33,379 nucleotides of DNA from Thermoplasmata archaeon (GTDB lineage: Archaea > Thermoplasmatota > Thermoplasmata > Thermoplasmatales > Thermoplasmataceae), in NCBI GenBank assembly GCA_021797735.1, contig JAJZZE010000008.1, positions 1 through 33,379 of the forward strand, read 5' to 3'. Numbering within the stretch: position 1 is the stretch's first letter; each line of letters starts with the position of its first letter. Both the position numbers and the translations under genes were made by a program. This document shows positions 32,941 to 33,379 of the stretch, piece by piece. The notes beneath the pieces are model-generated. The model was not told where the DNA came from. It ran no database searches and worked only from the letters and a program-made list of their open reading frames with translations.

Positions 32941-33258
32941 GTGTGGTATATAGTTTTAATCGCCATGCTAATTATTATTATATTTAGTTGTTTTCTTATA
33001 ATTATGCAGGACGAGATGGAGAGACAATTACAGTATAAAATTTTTATAATTCCATTATCTCTTGCAATAACAGCCATGATACTGCCTGTTGCTGCCATGA
33101 TAGATGGTTATCTTCCAGAGTCTGAGTATAATGGTATATACCCGGCAATAGTTGCGTACATTTTTGGCTCTATTGTAATATATGGCTTTTTCCTTTTTTT
33201 GATGCTATTGATTTTTAGAAATCAGATTAGGCAACATATTAAAGAGAAGTATTCGTGA
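32941..33258 (+). CDS. Small three-TM membrane protein, N-terminus possibly frameshifted
   Basis: 105 aa from GTG 32941 with three membrane helices (YIVLIAMLIIIIFSCFLIIM, FIIPLSLAITAMILPVAAM, AIVAYIFGSIVIYGFFLFLM) and a basic tail RNQIRQHIKEKYS. The best ribosome-binding site points to ATG 32892, which reads MKKVMYY and stops. The frame of this gene is open from 32905 (CIINYYSLFIDSVWYIV), so one lost or extra base near 32895-32905 would join the two. It follows the exported hairpin protein in the same transcription unit. An immunity-like role is only a guess from context. Confidence 0.55.
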   Translation: MWYIVLIAMLIIIIFSCFLIIMQDEMERQLQYKIFIIPLSLAITAMILPVAAMIDGYLPESEYNGIYPAIVAYIFGSIVIYGFFLFLMLLIFRNQIRQHIKEKYS

Positions 33259-33379
33259 CTTTACATCCATTTTCCCTTAATCTCTCTGAAACCCTTCAAT
33301 TAAACTAAATTTCTACTGTTTAATTGTGGGTACACAGATAATTTATTATTTGATGTATATGGACTTATTTATTTTACTA

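Noticed and set aside
1-33379. tRNA, rRNA or CRISPR array
   Set aside because: No TTCRA loop with matching acceptor arms, no rRNA-like stretch and no regularly spaced repeats with spacers were seen by eye; a covariance-model scan would settle small RNAs.

Overview
The window reads as chromosomal DNA of an acidophilic archaeon, most likely of the Thermoplasmatales (Ferroplasma/Acidiplasma/Cuniculiplasma type). This is an inference from several traits: AT-rich sequence; heavy use of ATA, AGA/AGG and TTA codons; an archaeal TATA box centred about 23-27 nt upstream of many start codons (leaderless transcription); GGTGA/GGTGG ribosome-binding sites inside operons; and archaeal families such as IorAB, DUF981, DUF998 and SSO1545/DUF234-type ATPases. 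No rRNA, tRNA or CRISPR array was seen.

Layout. 1-3371: start of a leftward gene at the edge, a possible mirrored remnant of it, and a leftward operon of three exported, Cys-containing, signal-anchored proteins of unknown function. 3372-3922: intergenic, with two neighbouring hairpins. 3923-6431: iorA-iorB, indolepyruvate:ferredoxin oxidoreductase. 6555-9921: accessory segment with an integrase core that has lost all three DDE residues, two HEPN/MNT toxin-antitoxin-like pairs, and between them a 5'-truncated GT2 glycosyltransferase. 10026-13520: membrane proteins, a thiamine-binding MTH1187/DUF77 protein, a membrane protein resembling an M48 peptidase without its zinc motif, a gene pair that may be one frameshifted gene, and a membrane protein that seems to start at ATA. 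13622-20585: two archaeal STAND-like ATPases, each with palindromes upstream, two PH-like/ABC-type genes including an ABC ATPase half fused to a winged helix, DUF981, and a cluster of two methyltransferases around a Trm112-like zinc protein. 20619-24221: a large PEGA-type surface protein, a two-HTH regulator and a small unknown. 24427-27268: a PH-like membrane protein, an MFS permease and an AIM24-family protein. 27674-31382: a tight operon of an AGPS-like FAD oxidase, a GlpA/GlpD-type glycerol-3-phosphate dehydrogenase and a DAGK-family lipid kinase. 31657-33258: an exported protein with a long hydrophobic hairpin, followed in the same transcription unit by a small three-TM protein.

The most coherent uncharacterised unit is the AGPS-like/GlpD/DAGK operon, whose three predicted activities all act on glycerol-phosphate or lipid headgroup chemistry. 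The most unusual single gene is the ABC-winged-helix chimera. The exported hairpin protein plus its small membrane partner resembles a toxin/immunity arrangement, but only by architecture. The middle of the window shows repeated decay (dead integrase, truncated glycosyltransferase, coding fragments between genes), which marks it as a fast-changing accessory region.
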